From Candidatus Poseidoniales archaeon (GTDB lineage: Archaea > Thermoplasmatota > Poseidoniia > Poseidoniales > Poseidoniaceae): a DNA stretch of 64,000 bases. The stretch's first letter is position 1; each line of letters opens with the position of its first letter. The stretch spans positions 32,395 to 96,394 of the forward strand of contig QQRY01000054.1 in assembly GCA_003602575.1 (NCBI GenBank), written 5' to 3'. The notes beneath the pieces were generated by a model. The model had not been told where the DNA came from. It was given only the letters and a program-made list of their open reading frames with translations, and did no database searches. This document shows positions 1 to 9,679 of the stretch, one piece after another. Position numbers and translations under genes: made by a program.

Positions 1-149
1 TGTACAGGGTCAGCAAGTTTATTTTCACCATATTTGGAACGCCTAGATGCGACTTCATCGGGACTAAGACCTGATTTAGTTACTTCTAGTTCTGTCATTG
101 CTTCATCGGTAGAAATATTATGCCAACTAATTGCCAAGTTAATCACCAT
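1..149 (-). CDS. Cation-transporting P-type ATPase, N-terminal fragment (continues past left edge)
   Basis: Not in ORF track. Reverse complement from ATG at 149 reads MVINLAISWHNISTDEAMTELEVTKSGLSPDEVASRRSKYGENKLADPV, matching the Cation_ATPase_N pattern (WH..s..ea...l.....GLs..ea..R...yG.N.l). Confidence 0.75.
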   Translation of the reverse strand, partial: MVINLAISWHNISTDEAMTELEVTKSGLSPDEVASRRSKYGENKLADPV

Positions 150-248
150 TGATTATTTTTGCGAGAACAAACAAACTTATCATAATGATGGTGGAAATCC
201 CATAATATCTAACGATGTTTTCAACAACTGGTTATTATTGCCGATACC

Positions 249-2312
249 ATGTCCGAACTCGGAGAGCCTTATATCCCGGCCTCTGAATCACCGCTTGAAC
301 TAACACGTAGGGTGATAATTGTAGGTATATTACTCGGAATATTAATGACTGCAGCAAATGCTTACCTAGGGCTTTATGCTGGAATGACTGTCTCGGCAAG
401 TATACCTGCGGCTGTAATGTCAATGATTATATTACGTTCTCTATTCAAGAATGTAAGTATATTGGAAAATAATTCTGTTCAGACTATGGCAAGTGCTGGA
501 GAATCTTTGGCTGCTGGAATAATTTTTACTGTACCGGCACTATTGGTCATACCAAATGTTTGGGATGAAATAAAATTAGTTGAAACAACGATAATTGCAC
601 TTCTAGGTGGTTTGTTAGGTACTATGTTTACCATCGCTCTAAGAAGATTATTCATAGTTGAAGAGGCCTTACCTTACCCAGAAGGTGTCGCCTGTCGTGA
701 GGTTTTAGTTGCAGGAGAAGAAGGCGGAGAAGGTGCTCAAGCAATTTTGTATGCTTTGGGGATTGGTGCTATTTATGGATTGGTAGTCAAAGGATTCAAA
801 GCAACTCACCACACAGTTGAGAATGCTTTTTCATTCCTTGGTACAAGACTTTATGCTGGTATGGATCTTTCAATTGCATTACTATCTGTTGGATTCATTG
901 TCGGAATACGTATTGCATCATTCATCTTCCTTGGTGGATTGATAGGTTTCGGAATTCTGACACCGATGTATGGAATGATAAACGGTTGGGGAGCTTCCGG
1001 AAATGGTGTCGAGATGTTTTTGGCAGTTTGGAAACAACAAATCCGTTATGTCGGTGTTGGTACAATGGTCGTTGGCGGATTGTATACACTGTGGTCAATG
1101 CGAAAAACTATCATTACTGGAATTTCTAAGGCAGTGAGATCAAAGTCTTCAGATGATGATGAATTATTGAGGACAGAAATTGACCTACCGATGAATAAAG
1201 TATTCATTTTCTCAGGCGTTTTGGTTCTAATTACGATTTTGTTCTATTGGGCTAAAACTGGTTCATTTATCCTTGCATTAGCAGGAGGGTTATTTTTGGC
1301 TCTAACAGCATTCTTCTTTGCTGCAGTCGCTGGATATATCGCAGGAGTAGTGGGTTCATCTAATTCCCCAGTTTCAGGTATGACAATAGCCACACTATTA
1401 TTCACAGTCGTACTTGTATTACTTATTGGTGATGGATTACTAAATCTTGATACCTCGACATTGATGCTTGCTACTATGCTAATAGCATCGATTGTGGCTT
1501 CATCAGCTGCAATTGCTGGAGATGTAATGCAGGATTTGAAAACTGGACACATGGTTGGTGCTACACCACGTCTTCAACAAATCGCTGAAATCATTGGAGT
1601 AATTACTGGCGCACTTGTAATCGCTCCAACACTAAAATTACTCCATAGTGCATTTGGAATTACAGAAACAGCATGTCTTAGAGATGCTGGAAATGAGATA
1701 TTATATCCTAGTGGGCGTGATTGTTCTAATGCACTTTATGCTCCACAGGCAGAATTAATCGGAGATATCGTAAAAGGTGCGTTCATAGGAGATGTTAATT
1801 TACAAATGATTTCTCTTGGCGTAGTAATTGCCATTATTCTAATTCGTCTAAAGATGCCAGTTATGAGTGTAGCAATTGGTATCTATCTACCTCTTGGACT
1901 TTCGGTTCCAATTATGCTTGGAGGGATTATTTCCTACTTCACCTTGCGTAGTGCCCATCTAAGAATTGATGGTGAAATTAGAGACGTGCCATCTAAAAAA
2001 GCCAAAGAAGCAGCAAAAGAAGTTGAAAATCGAGGTGTTCTAATCGGTGCAGGATTCATTGCTGGTGAATCCATACTTGGGGTATTTGTTGCTCTACTAA
2101 TTGTCAGTGGAATAGATTTACAAGATTATTTTGGTACTGGGACACTAGGTAATTTCTTATCTCTAGCATTCTTTGCGTGGTTTGTTGGAATTTTCATTTG
2201 GCTCGCTACTAGAGCACTTCCAAGTGGCGGAAATTTACTTCTTGAAACCATTACTGTTTTGAAAGATAGTGTTTCGAAATTTATTCGTATTTTCCTTCCA
2301 AATAGTAAATAA
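249..2312 (+). CDS. OPT family oligopeptide transporter
   Basis: 687 aa polytopic membrane protein; LGLYAGMTVSASIPAAVMSM and NSVQTMASAGESLAAGIIFTVPAL are typical of OPT family. Confidence 0.9.
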   Translation: MSELGEPYIPASESPLELTRRVIIVGILLGILMTAANAYLGLYAGMTVSASIPAAVMSMIILRSLFKNVSILENNSVQTMASAGESLAAGIIFTVPALLVIPNVWDEIKLVETTIIALLGGLLGTMFTIALRRLFIVEEALPYPEGVACREVLVAGEEGGEGAQAILYALGIGAIYGLVVKGFKATHHTVENAFSFLGTRLYAGMDLSIALLSVGFIVGIRIASFIFLGGLIGFGILTPMYGMINGWGASGNGVEMFLAVWKQQIRYVGVGTMVVGGLYTLWSMRKTIITGISKAVRSKSSDDDELLRTEIDLPMNKVFIFSGVLVLITILFYWAKTGSFILALAGGLFLALTAFFFAAVAGYIAGVVGSSNSPVSGMTIATLLFTVVLVLLIGDGLLNLDTSTLMLATMLIASIVASSAAIAGDVMQDLKTGHMVGATPRLQQIAEIIGVITGALVIAPTLKLLHSAFGITETACLRDAGNEILYPSGRDCSNALYAPQAELIGDIVKGAFIGDVNLQMISLGVVIAIILIRLKMPVMSVAIGIYLPLGLSVPIMLGGIISYFTLRSAHLRIDGEIRDVPSKKAKEAAKEVENRGVLIGAGFIAGESILGVFVALLIVSGIDLQDYFGTGTLGNFLSLAFFAWFVGIFIWLATRALPSGGNLLLETITVLKDSVSKFIRIFLPNSK

Positions 2313-2388
2313 TCATCTCAAAATAATTTGATTTGCTAACAAAAGCATCAAAGGTCGTCGGCAATGGCCAGTTTTTGAGGGTGTCTAA

Positions 2389-3216
2389 ATGGCCATGAGT
2401 AATGAGGAAGTAGAAGAATTCGCACGTAAATGTAGAGTTGAAATCGTTAAGATGGTACACAGAGCCCAAGCAGGCCATCCTGGAGGTTCTCTTTCAGAGA
2501 TCGATTTGATCTCAGCCTTATATGCAACAAGAATGCGCGTCAAACCTGATCAACCAAAGTGGGAAGATCGAGATAGATTTATTCTGTCCAAAGGCCATGC
2601 ATCACCTGGTATGTATGCAGTCTTAGCCGAGATGGGTTTCATATCCCATAAAGACCTAGAATCATATCGTGTTTTGGGTGGTGTTTGCCAAGGACACGTC
2701 GATATGAAATGGTGCCCAGGAGTTGACTTCTCTGCAGGTTCACTCGGAATGGGGTTATCTTTTGGAATGGGCTGTGCAGTAGCGGCAAAATTAGAGGATA
2801 GTACCCGTCGAGTATTCGTGATGTTAGGAGATGGTGAAATTCAAGAAGGGAGTGTTTGGGAGGCTGCAATGGCTGCTAGACATCATGAACTTGGCAATCT
2901 GAAAGTCATTTTGGATAGAAATCGAATACAAAATGACGATTTCTGTGAAGTACAGATGAGGATGTTTGATATTCCAGCAAAGTGGAAATCATTTGGCTGG
3001 TCTGTCAAAGAAATTGATGGCCACAATATGAGCGAAATTTCTGAAGGATTGGATTTCCTTGAAAACACAAATGATGGCCCTGCAATTCTAATTGCACACA
3101 CAATAAAGGGTGCAGGAATTTCTTACATGGAAAATAATCCATCATTCCATGGTGCTGCACCTAATGATGAGCAGTTCCATCAAGCAATGGTCGAACTGGG
3201 GGAGGTGGAAGGATGA
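2389..3216 (+). CDS. Transketolase, N-terminal (TPP-binding) subunit
   Basis: AGHPGGSLSEIDLISALY, DRFILSKGHASPGMYAVLAE, GDGEIQEGSVWEAAMAA motifs; overlaps next ORF by 4 nt. Confidence 0.95.
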   Translation: MAMSNEEVEEFARKCRVEIVKMVHRAQAGHPGGSLSEIDLISALYATRMRVKPDQPKWEDRDRFILSKGHASPGMYAVLAEMGFISHKDLESYRVLGGVCQGHVDMKWCPGVDFSAGSLGMGLSFGMGCAVAAKLEDSTRRVFVMLGDGEIQEGSVWEAAMAARHHELGNLKVILDRNRIQNDDFCEVQMRMFDIPAKWKSFGWSVKEIDGHNMSEISEGLDFLENTNDGPAILIAHTIKGAGISYMENNPSFHGAAPNDEQFHQAMVELGEVEG

Positions 3217-4148
3217 CTCGTATGGCAGCAACAAGAGATGGTTATGGCCAAGCATTATTGGACTTAGCAAGTAATCCTAAAGTCGTAGTTTTGGAAGCTG
3301 ATTTGGGTAAATCAACTAAATCTCTTCATTTTAGAAAGCAATATCCCGAGCGAACTGTATCATGCGGGATTGGAGAACAAAATATGCTACTGGTTGGGGC
3401 AGGTCTAGCATCTTCAGGATACATTCCTTTTGCCAGTACATTTGCTATTTTCACTGAAAGAGCATTTGAGCAAATGCGTAATGGAGTTGCAAGACCAAAT
3501 TTAGCAGTTCATCTTTGTGGAAGCCATGGTGGAACTCACACAGGAACAGATGGTTCATCAGCACAATCGATAGAAGATTTAGCAATTTACAGAACTCTTC
3601 CCAATGTTGTAGTAATGCATCCATGTGATGATGTCAGTACCAGAGAATTGACTATGCAACTACCTGCACTTGGAAAACCATCCTACATGAGGACTGCAAG
3701 AAATAAGACTCCTGTTATGTATGATGGACGGGAAAATGAGATTAAGATTGGGAAGGGAATGGTTCTAAAAGAAGGTGATGATGCTGTAATAATTGCATGT
3801 GGAGTCATGGTTTCTGAGTCCATGAAGGCAGCTGAGGCTTTGAGTGGTGAAGGAATTTCAGTTACTGTTGTCGACATGCATACGCTCAAACCATTAGATA
3901 CTGATCTTATCAAATCATTAGTTGATAAATGTGGAGTTGTAGTTACTGCTGAAGACCACAACGTAATTGGAGGACTCGGTGGAGCTGTAGCAGAATATTT
4001 GTCATCCAATTGCCCTGCGCCGCTAGAAATGATTGGTGTAAAAGATCGATTTGGTGAATCTGGTCAATCTGATGAAATGCTTGACCTATTAGAGATTTCA
4101 AGTCCTTACATCGCAGATGCAGTAAAGCGAGCAATTAGTAGAAAATAA
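3213..4148 (+). CDS. Transketolase, C-terminal subunit
   Basis: GIGEQNMLLVGAGLASSGYIPFASTFAIF, THTGTDGSSAQSIEDLAIYRTLPN; adjacent to N-terminal subunit. Confidence 0.95.
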   Translation: MTRMAATRDGYGQALLDLASNPKVVVLEADLGKSTKSLHFRKQYPERTVSCGIGEQNMLLVGAGLASSGYIPFASTFAIFTERAFEQMRNGVARPNLAVHLCGSHGGTHTGTDGSSAQSIEDLAIYRTLPNVVVMHPCDDVSTRELTMQLPALGKPSYMRTARNKTPVMYDGRENEIKIGKGMVLKEGDDAVIIACGVMVSESMKAAEALSGEGISVTVVDMHTLKPLDTDLIKSLVDKCGVVVTAEDHNVIGGLGGAVAEYLSSNCPAPLEMIGVKDRFGESGQSDEMLDLLEISSPYIADAVKRAISRK

Positions 4149-4170
4149 TGAAAATGATGATTTGAGAGTA

Positions 4171-6420
4171 ATGGATATGCGAGCAATCGGTAAAGCGTAT
4201 TTTTTGTTCGTAATTATCATTCTTTCATTATTATTTATCTCCCCAAGTTCTACGGCATCAGATTCTCAAGATAATTCAACACCTATATGTAATGCTGATA
4301 GAAATGAAACTTGGACTGTAGGTCTAATTTATTGTAATTCAAATATGAGCCCTGGTTATACATTATTTTCTCCAATTTCATCAACAACAACCTATCTAAT
4401 TGATGAACATGGAAGAGAGATTCATAACTGGGAATCTGTTAGTGGACTAAGGCCAGGATTATCTTCATATCTTTTGGATGATGGAGACTTACTTAGAACT
4501 GGTAATTTGGGTAATAATGCCCCTGGAGACTTCTCCGCTGGGGGTGCAGCAGGACATATCGAAAGAATATCATGGGATGGAGAATTAGAATGGTCTTGGA
4601 ATTATTCATCTAGAGATTACAGAAGCCATCATGATATTGAGCCGATGCCAAATGGAAATATTCTATTGATTGCTTGGGAAGAAAAAAGTGTGCAAGAAGT
4701 TGCTCAAGCTGGTAGGAATTCACAATCTGATAATTCTGATAAAACAGTATCATCAACTACCCTATGGCCCGATTTGATACTAGAGATTAAACCGATTGGC
4801 ACAGATGATGTCGAAATTATTTGGGAGTGGCATGCTTGGGATCATTTAATTCAAGATTTTGATTCATCAAAAGATAATTACGGAAATGTTAGCCAACACC
4901 CAGAACTATTGGATGTAAATTTCAATGATGCTACAGGAGGGGCATCTGGGGGTCGTGATTGGATGCATTGTAACGGTATTGATTATAATTTAGAACTCGA
5001 CCAAATCGCTTTATCATGTAAAAATATGAATGAAATATACATCATTGACCATAGCACTACAACGCTTGAAGCTTCTGGCCACAGCGGAGGAAATAGCGGA
5101 ATGGGTGGAGATATACTCTACAGGTGGGGAAATCCAGAAGCATATCGTGCTGGAACCAATAGTGACCAACAATTATTCGGACAACATGACGTGCAATGGG
5201 TAGAAAGTAATAGGCCAAATTCGGGTGAATTGATAGTTTTCAATAATGGAAATGGAAGAGATATTTTGTTTTCGAGTGTAGATATTATATCACCACCCAT
5301 CGATAATGGAAGTTATCTAAAAAATTCATCTGAACCTTATGGCCCTTCAAACTTCAGTTGGAGTTGGGATATCGGGACTGATATGTATGCTCCTTCAATA
5401 TCCGGGGTTGAGAGACTTCCAAATGGTAATACTCTGATCACATATGGAACTAGAGGTACTTTTATTGAAGTTGATATCGAAGGAGAAATAGTTTGGAAAT
5501 ATATCAGTCCAATCAACTCTGGAAATACATTATCACAAGGAGATTCAATATATACAGGTAATGGGAATAAAGTTTTCAAAGTGAGGAGATATGATACTAA
5601 TCACGATGCATTCTCTGACAAAATTATAACTCATGGAGATTATATTGAGTCTTGGACTGATTTATGCCCCAATGAAGATTCTATTCCTTGGGATAAGGAT
5701 GGAGATGGATGCCTTGATGATTCAGACTTCGATACCATCACTGATAATTTGGATATTTGTTCTGGTTTTGATGATCTTGTAGACATAGATGAGGATTTAA
5801 TTCCAGATGACTGTGATGATTTAATCGATTCAGATAATGATGGTACTTCTGATGAAAACGACTTGTGTGAAGGCTTTGATGATGGTATCGATATTGATAA
5901 TGATTCAATTCCAGATGAATGTGATAATTTAATCGATTCAGATAATGATGGCATTTCTAATGAAGAAGACCTGTGTAGTGGATATAACGATTCAATTGAT
6001 GTGGATAATGACTCTATTCCAGATGGTTGTGATGATTTAATCGATTCTGATTTCGATGGAGTATCTAATGATAATGACCTATGCCCGAATAGTTTAACTG
6101 TTGTTGGTGAAGAATCTGTTGACATAGATGGCTGTAGTGATTATCAAAGAGATTCAGATTTCGATGGAGTTAATGATTCTGAAGATATTTGCCCTGGAGG
6201 CAACGATTCTATAGATTTAGACTTAGACTCGATTCCAGATTTTTGTGACAAAGAAATTGATTCAACTAGTGATAATGATACTAATGAAACAGATAATGAA
6301 AATGATAGTTTGATAGTTTATTCAAAGTCTAGCCTTTCTTCAGCAGAATATATCTACATTGGTTCTGTTATGCTGATAATTGTTGGTTCTGTGATTTTTC
6401 TTTATCGTAATAAGAAATAA
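4171..6420 (+). CDS. Secreted arylsulfotransferase-like (ASST/Arylsulfotran_2) protein with thrombospondin type-3-like Ca-binding repeats and C-terminal TM anchor
   Basis: Signal peptide; beta-propeller-like segments (LDDGDLLRTGN, HHDIEPMPNGNILLIAWEE, GQHDVQWVESNRPNSGELIVFNNGNGR); DxDxDGxxDxxD repeats; C-terminal TM plus RNKK. ORF starts at TTG 4162; ATG at 4171. Confidence 0.7.
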   Translation: MDMRAIGKAYFLFVIIILSLLFISPSSTASDSQDNSTPICNADRNETWTVGLIYCNSNMSPGYTLFSPISSTTTYLIDEHGREIHNWESVSGLRPGLSSYLLDDGDLLRTGNLGNNAPGDFSAGGAAGHIERISWDGELEWSWNYSSRDYRSHHDIEPMPNGNILLIAWEEKSVQEVAQAGRNSQSDNSDKTVSSTTLWPDLILEIKPIGTDDVEIIWEWHAWDHLIQDFDSSKDNYGNVSQHPELLDVNFNDATGGASGGRDWMHCNGIDYNLELDQIALSCKNMNEIYIIDHSTTTLEASGHSGGNSGMGGDILYRWGNPEAYRAGTNSDQQLFGQHDVQWVESNRPNSGELIVFNNGNGRDILFSSVDIISPPIDNGSYLKNSSEPYGPSNFSWSWDIGTDMYAPSISGVERLPNGNTLITYGTRGTFIEVDIEGEIVWKYISPINSGNTLSQGDSIYTGNGNKVFKVRRYDTNHDAFSDKIITHGDYIESWTDLCPNEDSIPWDKDGDGCLDDSDFDTITDNLDICSGFDDLVDIDEDLIPDDCDDLIDSDNDGTSDENDLCEGFDDGIDIDNDSIPDECDNLIDSDNDGISNEEDLCSGYNDSIDVDNDSIPDGCDDLIDSDFDGVSNDNDLCPNSLTVVGEESVDIDGCSDYQRDSDFDGVNDSEDICPGGNDSIDLDLDSIPDFCDKEIDSTSDNDTNETDNENDSLIVYSKSSLSSAEYIYIGSVMLIIVGSVIFLYRNKK
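5758..6081 (+). repeat. Three tandem 108-nt (36-aa) TSP3-like repeats, with degenerate copies following
   Basis: CSGFDDLVDIDEDLIPDDCDDLIDSDNDGTSDENDL / CEGFDDGIDIDNDSIPDECDNLIDSDNDGISNEEDL / CSGYNDSIDVDNDSIPDGCDDLIDSDFDGVSNDNDL begin at 5758, 5866 and 5974. Confidence 0.9.
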
Positions 6421-6467
6421 TTAATTCATGCGGATAATTCAAAGAGTGCCTTCTATTCCATTAGACT

Positions 6468-7130
6468 ATGGAGTTCTTCTTGGATACTGCTGATGTTGAT
6501 GAAATACGTGAAATTGCTGCTTGGGGGATATTAGATGGTGTTACGACTAACCCCTCTCTAATCAAGAAAAGTGGCAGGGATTTTAAGCAAGTTGTTGCAG
6601 AAATTGCTTCGATATGCAGTGGTCCTATTTCTGCCGAAGTCACCGCTTTAGATACAGAAGGAATGATAGAACAAGCTCTGGTATTGAAAGACGAACTTCC
6701 AGACAATGTAATCATCAAAATCCCTTGTACTCCTGAGGGATTGGCTGCTACTAAAGCACTAACTGATAAAGGAATCAAAACTAATGTTACACTTATCTTC
6801 TCATCATCTCAGGCACTGATGGCTGCAAAAGCGGGAGCGACATATGTATCTCCATTTATCGGAAGAATTGACGATACTGGTCATGAAGGTATGAATCTAA
6901 TAGCTGAAATAATGACCACATGGGATAATTATCCTGAGATTACTACTAAGGTTCTAGCCGCTTCAATACGCCATCCTACTCATGTTCTGCAGTGCATCCA
7001 GTTAGGAGCACATACAGCTACAATGCCTGCTAAGATTTTTAGACAATTAATGAAGCACCCATTAACCGACAAAGGGATAGATGGCTTCATGAAAGATTGG
7101 GCTGATGTTGAAGCTGCTGGTAATGCATGA
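6468..7130 (+). CDS. Transaldolase / fructose-6-phosphate aldolase family
   Basis: [83 protein letters not shown]. Confidence 0.95.
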   Translation: MEFFLDTADVDEIREIAAWGILDGVTTNPSLIKKSGRDFKQVVAEIASICSGPISAEVTALDTEGMIEQALVLKDELPDNVIIKIPCTPEGLAATKALTDKGIKTNVTLIFSSSQALMAAKAGATYVSPFIGRIDDTGHEGMNLIAEIMTTWDNYPEITTKVLAASIRHPTHVLQCIQLGAHTATMPAKIFRQLMKHPLTDKGIDGFMKDWADVEAAGNA

Positions 7131-7202
7131 ACCCCTAAAATTGACTATTTAGTCGAAAGGAGGATTCTTCAATGATAACTGTGCACCCTCTAATTACGGG
7201 GG

Positions 7203-7805
7203 ATGACTTTGTCAGACATGAGGGATAGACTTCAGCAACTTTTAGATGGTGAACTCGATGCATCTGAAATTGCCGATGATGCTGCTTTAGTTAGTTTAGC
7301 AGACCGCCTATATGGAATAAAAATTGCACCCGTAAAGCCTGTCAAATCTCGTGATTTTGTTGAACATCAACCGGGAGTTCCAGTAACTGAAGTAGCTCCA
7401 CCAACAAATATGCTAATCGAGGTAATTGAGCCTGTGGGGGTTCCGGCTGCTAACCTGCCCCATCTAGAAATGCCTGAATTACCATCTGTAAAAAAGAAAA
7501 ATTCTGCAGTATTGAAGTTAACACTCTTTTCAGGACTCCTAGTTGTCATTGCTAACCTATTTGGCCTACTTTCCAATTTACTTGGCTCTCTATGTGATGT
7601 TGAAGAAAAATGTCGAGGTGTAGAACAAACTAGAATCAATTTGCTAAGTCCACATAAAATTAACTCATCAGATGGTTGGTCTTTCTCAATTTTAAGTGAC
7701 GGTTCGAGTGGCCTTGGTGGGACTTCAGGCGCAATCGGAATTCCCGATGTAGTTGCGATTGCAGTATTGTTGATAGGAACTCTAATGTTACTGCGCAAGA
7801 AGTGA
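7203..7805 (+). CDS. Hypothetical protein with two predicted TM segments, C-terminal TM ending RKK
   Basis: 200 aa ORF between transaldolase and a small membrane protein; TM-like AVLKLTLFSGLLVVIANLFGLL and VVAIAVLLIGTLMLLRKK. Confidence 0.6.
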   Translation: MTLSDMRDRLQQLLDGELDASEIADDAALVSLADRLYGIKIAPVKPVKSRDFVEHQPGVPVTEVAPPTNMLIEVIEPVGVPAANLPHLEMPELPSVKKKNSAVLKLTLFSGLLVVIANLFGLLSNLLGSLCDVEEKCRGVEQTRINLLSPHKINSSDGWSFSILSDGSSGLGGTSGAIGIPDVVAIAVLLIGTLMLLRKK

Positions 7806-7810
7806 GATGA

Positions 7811-8050
7811 ATGGATTTAGATCTATTTACTGAGATGATATCCTACTTAGGTATGATTTGTATTTTAGCAGCGTTCTTGTTGGAAACTAGAAATGTAATT
7901 CAAAGTAAAGATCCCAAATATCTCTTATTGATGGCTTTTGGTTCAGGTCTACTAGCCGTACGTGCATTATTGATTTATGAATGGGCATTCTTGGTTTTAG
8001 AAATTGTATGGTGTTTAGCGGCAATTTTGGCATTAATAAAAAAGAACTGA
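7811..8050 (+). CDS. Small membrane protein
   Basis: 79 aa, three hydrophobic stretches; 5 nt downstream of previous gene. Confidence 0.6.
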   Translation: MDLDLFTEMISYLGMICILAAFLLETRNVIQSKDPKYLLLMAFGSGLLAVRALLIYEWAFLVLEIVWCLAAILALIKKN

Positions 8051-8061
8051 TAACCGGCTAA

Positions 8062-8073
8062 TTTTTATTTTTT
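8062..8073 (+). terminator. T-rich putative archaeal terminator
   Basis: atttttatttttt tract in the short gap after 8050. Confidence 0.35.
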
Positions 8074-8083
8074 AAGCGTCATC

Positions 8084-9643
8084 TTGATGAGAGAGATGAT
8101 AGCAGTTGAAAATATGAGCCAAGGTCCGGGTAAAGCCAAAAGAGGAATACCTTCGAAGGTTGATAATTTCAATGAATGGTATCCGTTCATAGTTGAAGCC
8201 TCAGATCTTGTCGATAAAAGATATCCAATCAAGGGTATGGATGTTTGGAGACCTTATGGTTGGAAAACAATGAGGCTGATAGATAATTTAACTCATAATG
8301 AAATGGAAAAAACAGGTCATGAAGAAGTTAATTTCCCACTCCTAATTCCTGAGAATCTTCTCGAAAAAGAGAATGCACTCGTAGCTAGACTCAAGAGGGC
8401 AAGAGAGGAAGGTGTCGACCCTGATGAATTGAGGGATGAAGACGAAGAAGGAGGATTCAAGAAGGAAGTTTATTGGGTCAAACATGCCGGAGATAATGAG
8501 TTAGATATTCCAATGTTTTTACGACCAACATCTGAAACTGCAATGTATACTATGTTCCCACTTTGGATTAGATCTCACAAAGATTTACCACTTAAAATAT
8601 ATCAAATGGTTAATACATTTAGATATGAAACTAAACAAACTCGTTCCTTTATTCGTGTTAGAGAAATTCACTTCTTTGAAGCGCATACTGCACATGCTAA
8701 TGAGGAGGATGCTTCTAGTCAAATTACCGAAGACTTGGAGATAGTTGACCGAATTATGAATGATTTATGTTTACCTATAATCAAAGCAAAGAGACCAGTA
8801 TGGGACACTTTTCCAGGTGCTTGGTATACCATTGGAATCGACGCAGTAATGCCAAATGGTCGAACACTACAAGTTGCATCTTGCCATCATTACCGTGACC
8901 AGTGGGCCAAAGCATTCGATATATCATATGAAAATCTTGAAGCAAAACAAGAATACTGCCATCAGACTACCTATGGAATGTCAGAGAGATTGCTAGGGGC
9001 AGTGGTCGGTATGCATGGAGATGATAATGGACTAATTATGCCACCTGCAATTGCACCTCACCAAATTGTTATTTGTCCAATGATAAAGAAGAATTCAGAA
9101 GTCGATACGATTAGTGCTGCTAATGCTCTTGCTGAAACATTACGAGAAAGTGGTTTTAGGGTGAAAGTTGACTCAAGAGATATTCGTGCTGGTCAGAAAT
9201 ATTATGACTGGGAAATTAAAGGAGTTCCTCTAAGACTTGACATTGGACCAAGAGATATTGCTCAAGGAACTGTTTTTGCTGCAAAAAGGACTGGTGGAAA
9301 AGAACCGTTACCGATGGACACTATCGCCGAAAGTTGCAGGAATTCACTGAAGGAAATTGCAGATGAATTACGAAAACGATCTTCAATTCACATGGATGAT
9401 GTAATTCAACCTTTACCTGAATTTGTAGAAATCGATGGAAAATGGAAGATGAATGGTGAAATCGAAGATGGGAAAATATACCAGATAGCATTTGATGGAA
9501 CAGATGCTCATGCTGAAGTTATTGAGCGACATACTGGACTAACATTTTTGGGTGATGCTACTGATACATTTGAGTCTGAGCAACCGTGCCATATGTCAGG
9601 TAAACTTACCACCAGAAAGGTAATACTGGCAAAAACATATTAA
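8084..9643 (+). CDS. proS: Prolyl-tRNA synthetase (archaeal/eukaryotic type)
   Basis: FLRPTSETAMYTMFPLWIRSHKDLPLKIYQMVNTFRYETKQTRSFIRVREIHFFEAHTAH; IAPHQIVICPM anticodon-binding domain. Confidence 0.95.
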   Translation: MMREMIAVENMSQGPGKAKRGIPSKVDNFNEWYPFIVEASDLVDKRYPIKGMDVWRPYGWKTMRLIDNLTHNEMEKTGHEEVNFPLLIPENLLEKENALVARLKRAREEGVDPDELRDEDEEGGFKKEVYWVKHAGDNELDIPMFLRPTSETAMYTMFPLWIRSHKDLPLKIYQMVNTFRYETKQTRSFIRVREIHFFEAHTAHANEEDASSQITEDLEIVDRIMNDLCLPIIKAKRPVWDTFPGAWYTIGIDAVMPNGRTLQVASCHHYRDQWAKAFDISYENLEAKQEYCHQTTYGMSERLLGAVVGMHGDDNGLIMPPAIAPHQIVICPMIKKNSEVDTISAANALAETLRESGFRVKVDSRDIRAGQKYYDWEIKGVPLRLDIGPRDIAQGTVFAAKRTGGKEPLPMDTIAESCRNSLKEIADELRKRSSIHMDDVIQPLPEFVEIDGKWKMNGEIEDGKIYQIAFDGTDAHAEVIERHTGLTFLGDATDTFESEQPCHMSGKLTTRKVILAKTY

Positions 9644-9679
9644 TGACCCTTACAGTATAGTAGTAAAGGACAAAAACCA

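Noticed and set aside
34-303. 89-aa plus-strand ORF at left edge
   Set aside because: Antisense to the P-type ATPase N-terminus (1-149, minus) and overlaps the OPT gene start; no recognisable protein.
5640-6125. 161-aa minus-strand Ser-rich ORF
   Set aside because: Shadow of the acidic TSP3-like repeats on the opposite strand (GAT/TCN complement gives Ser-rich translation).
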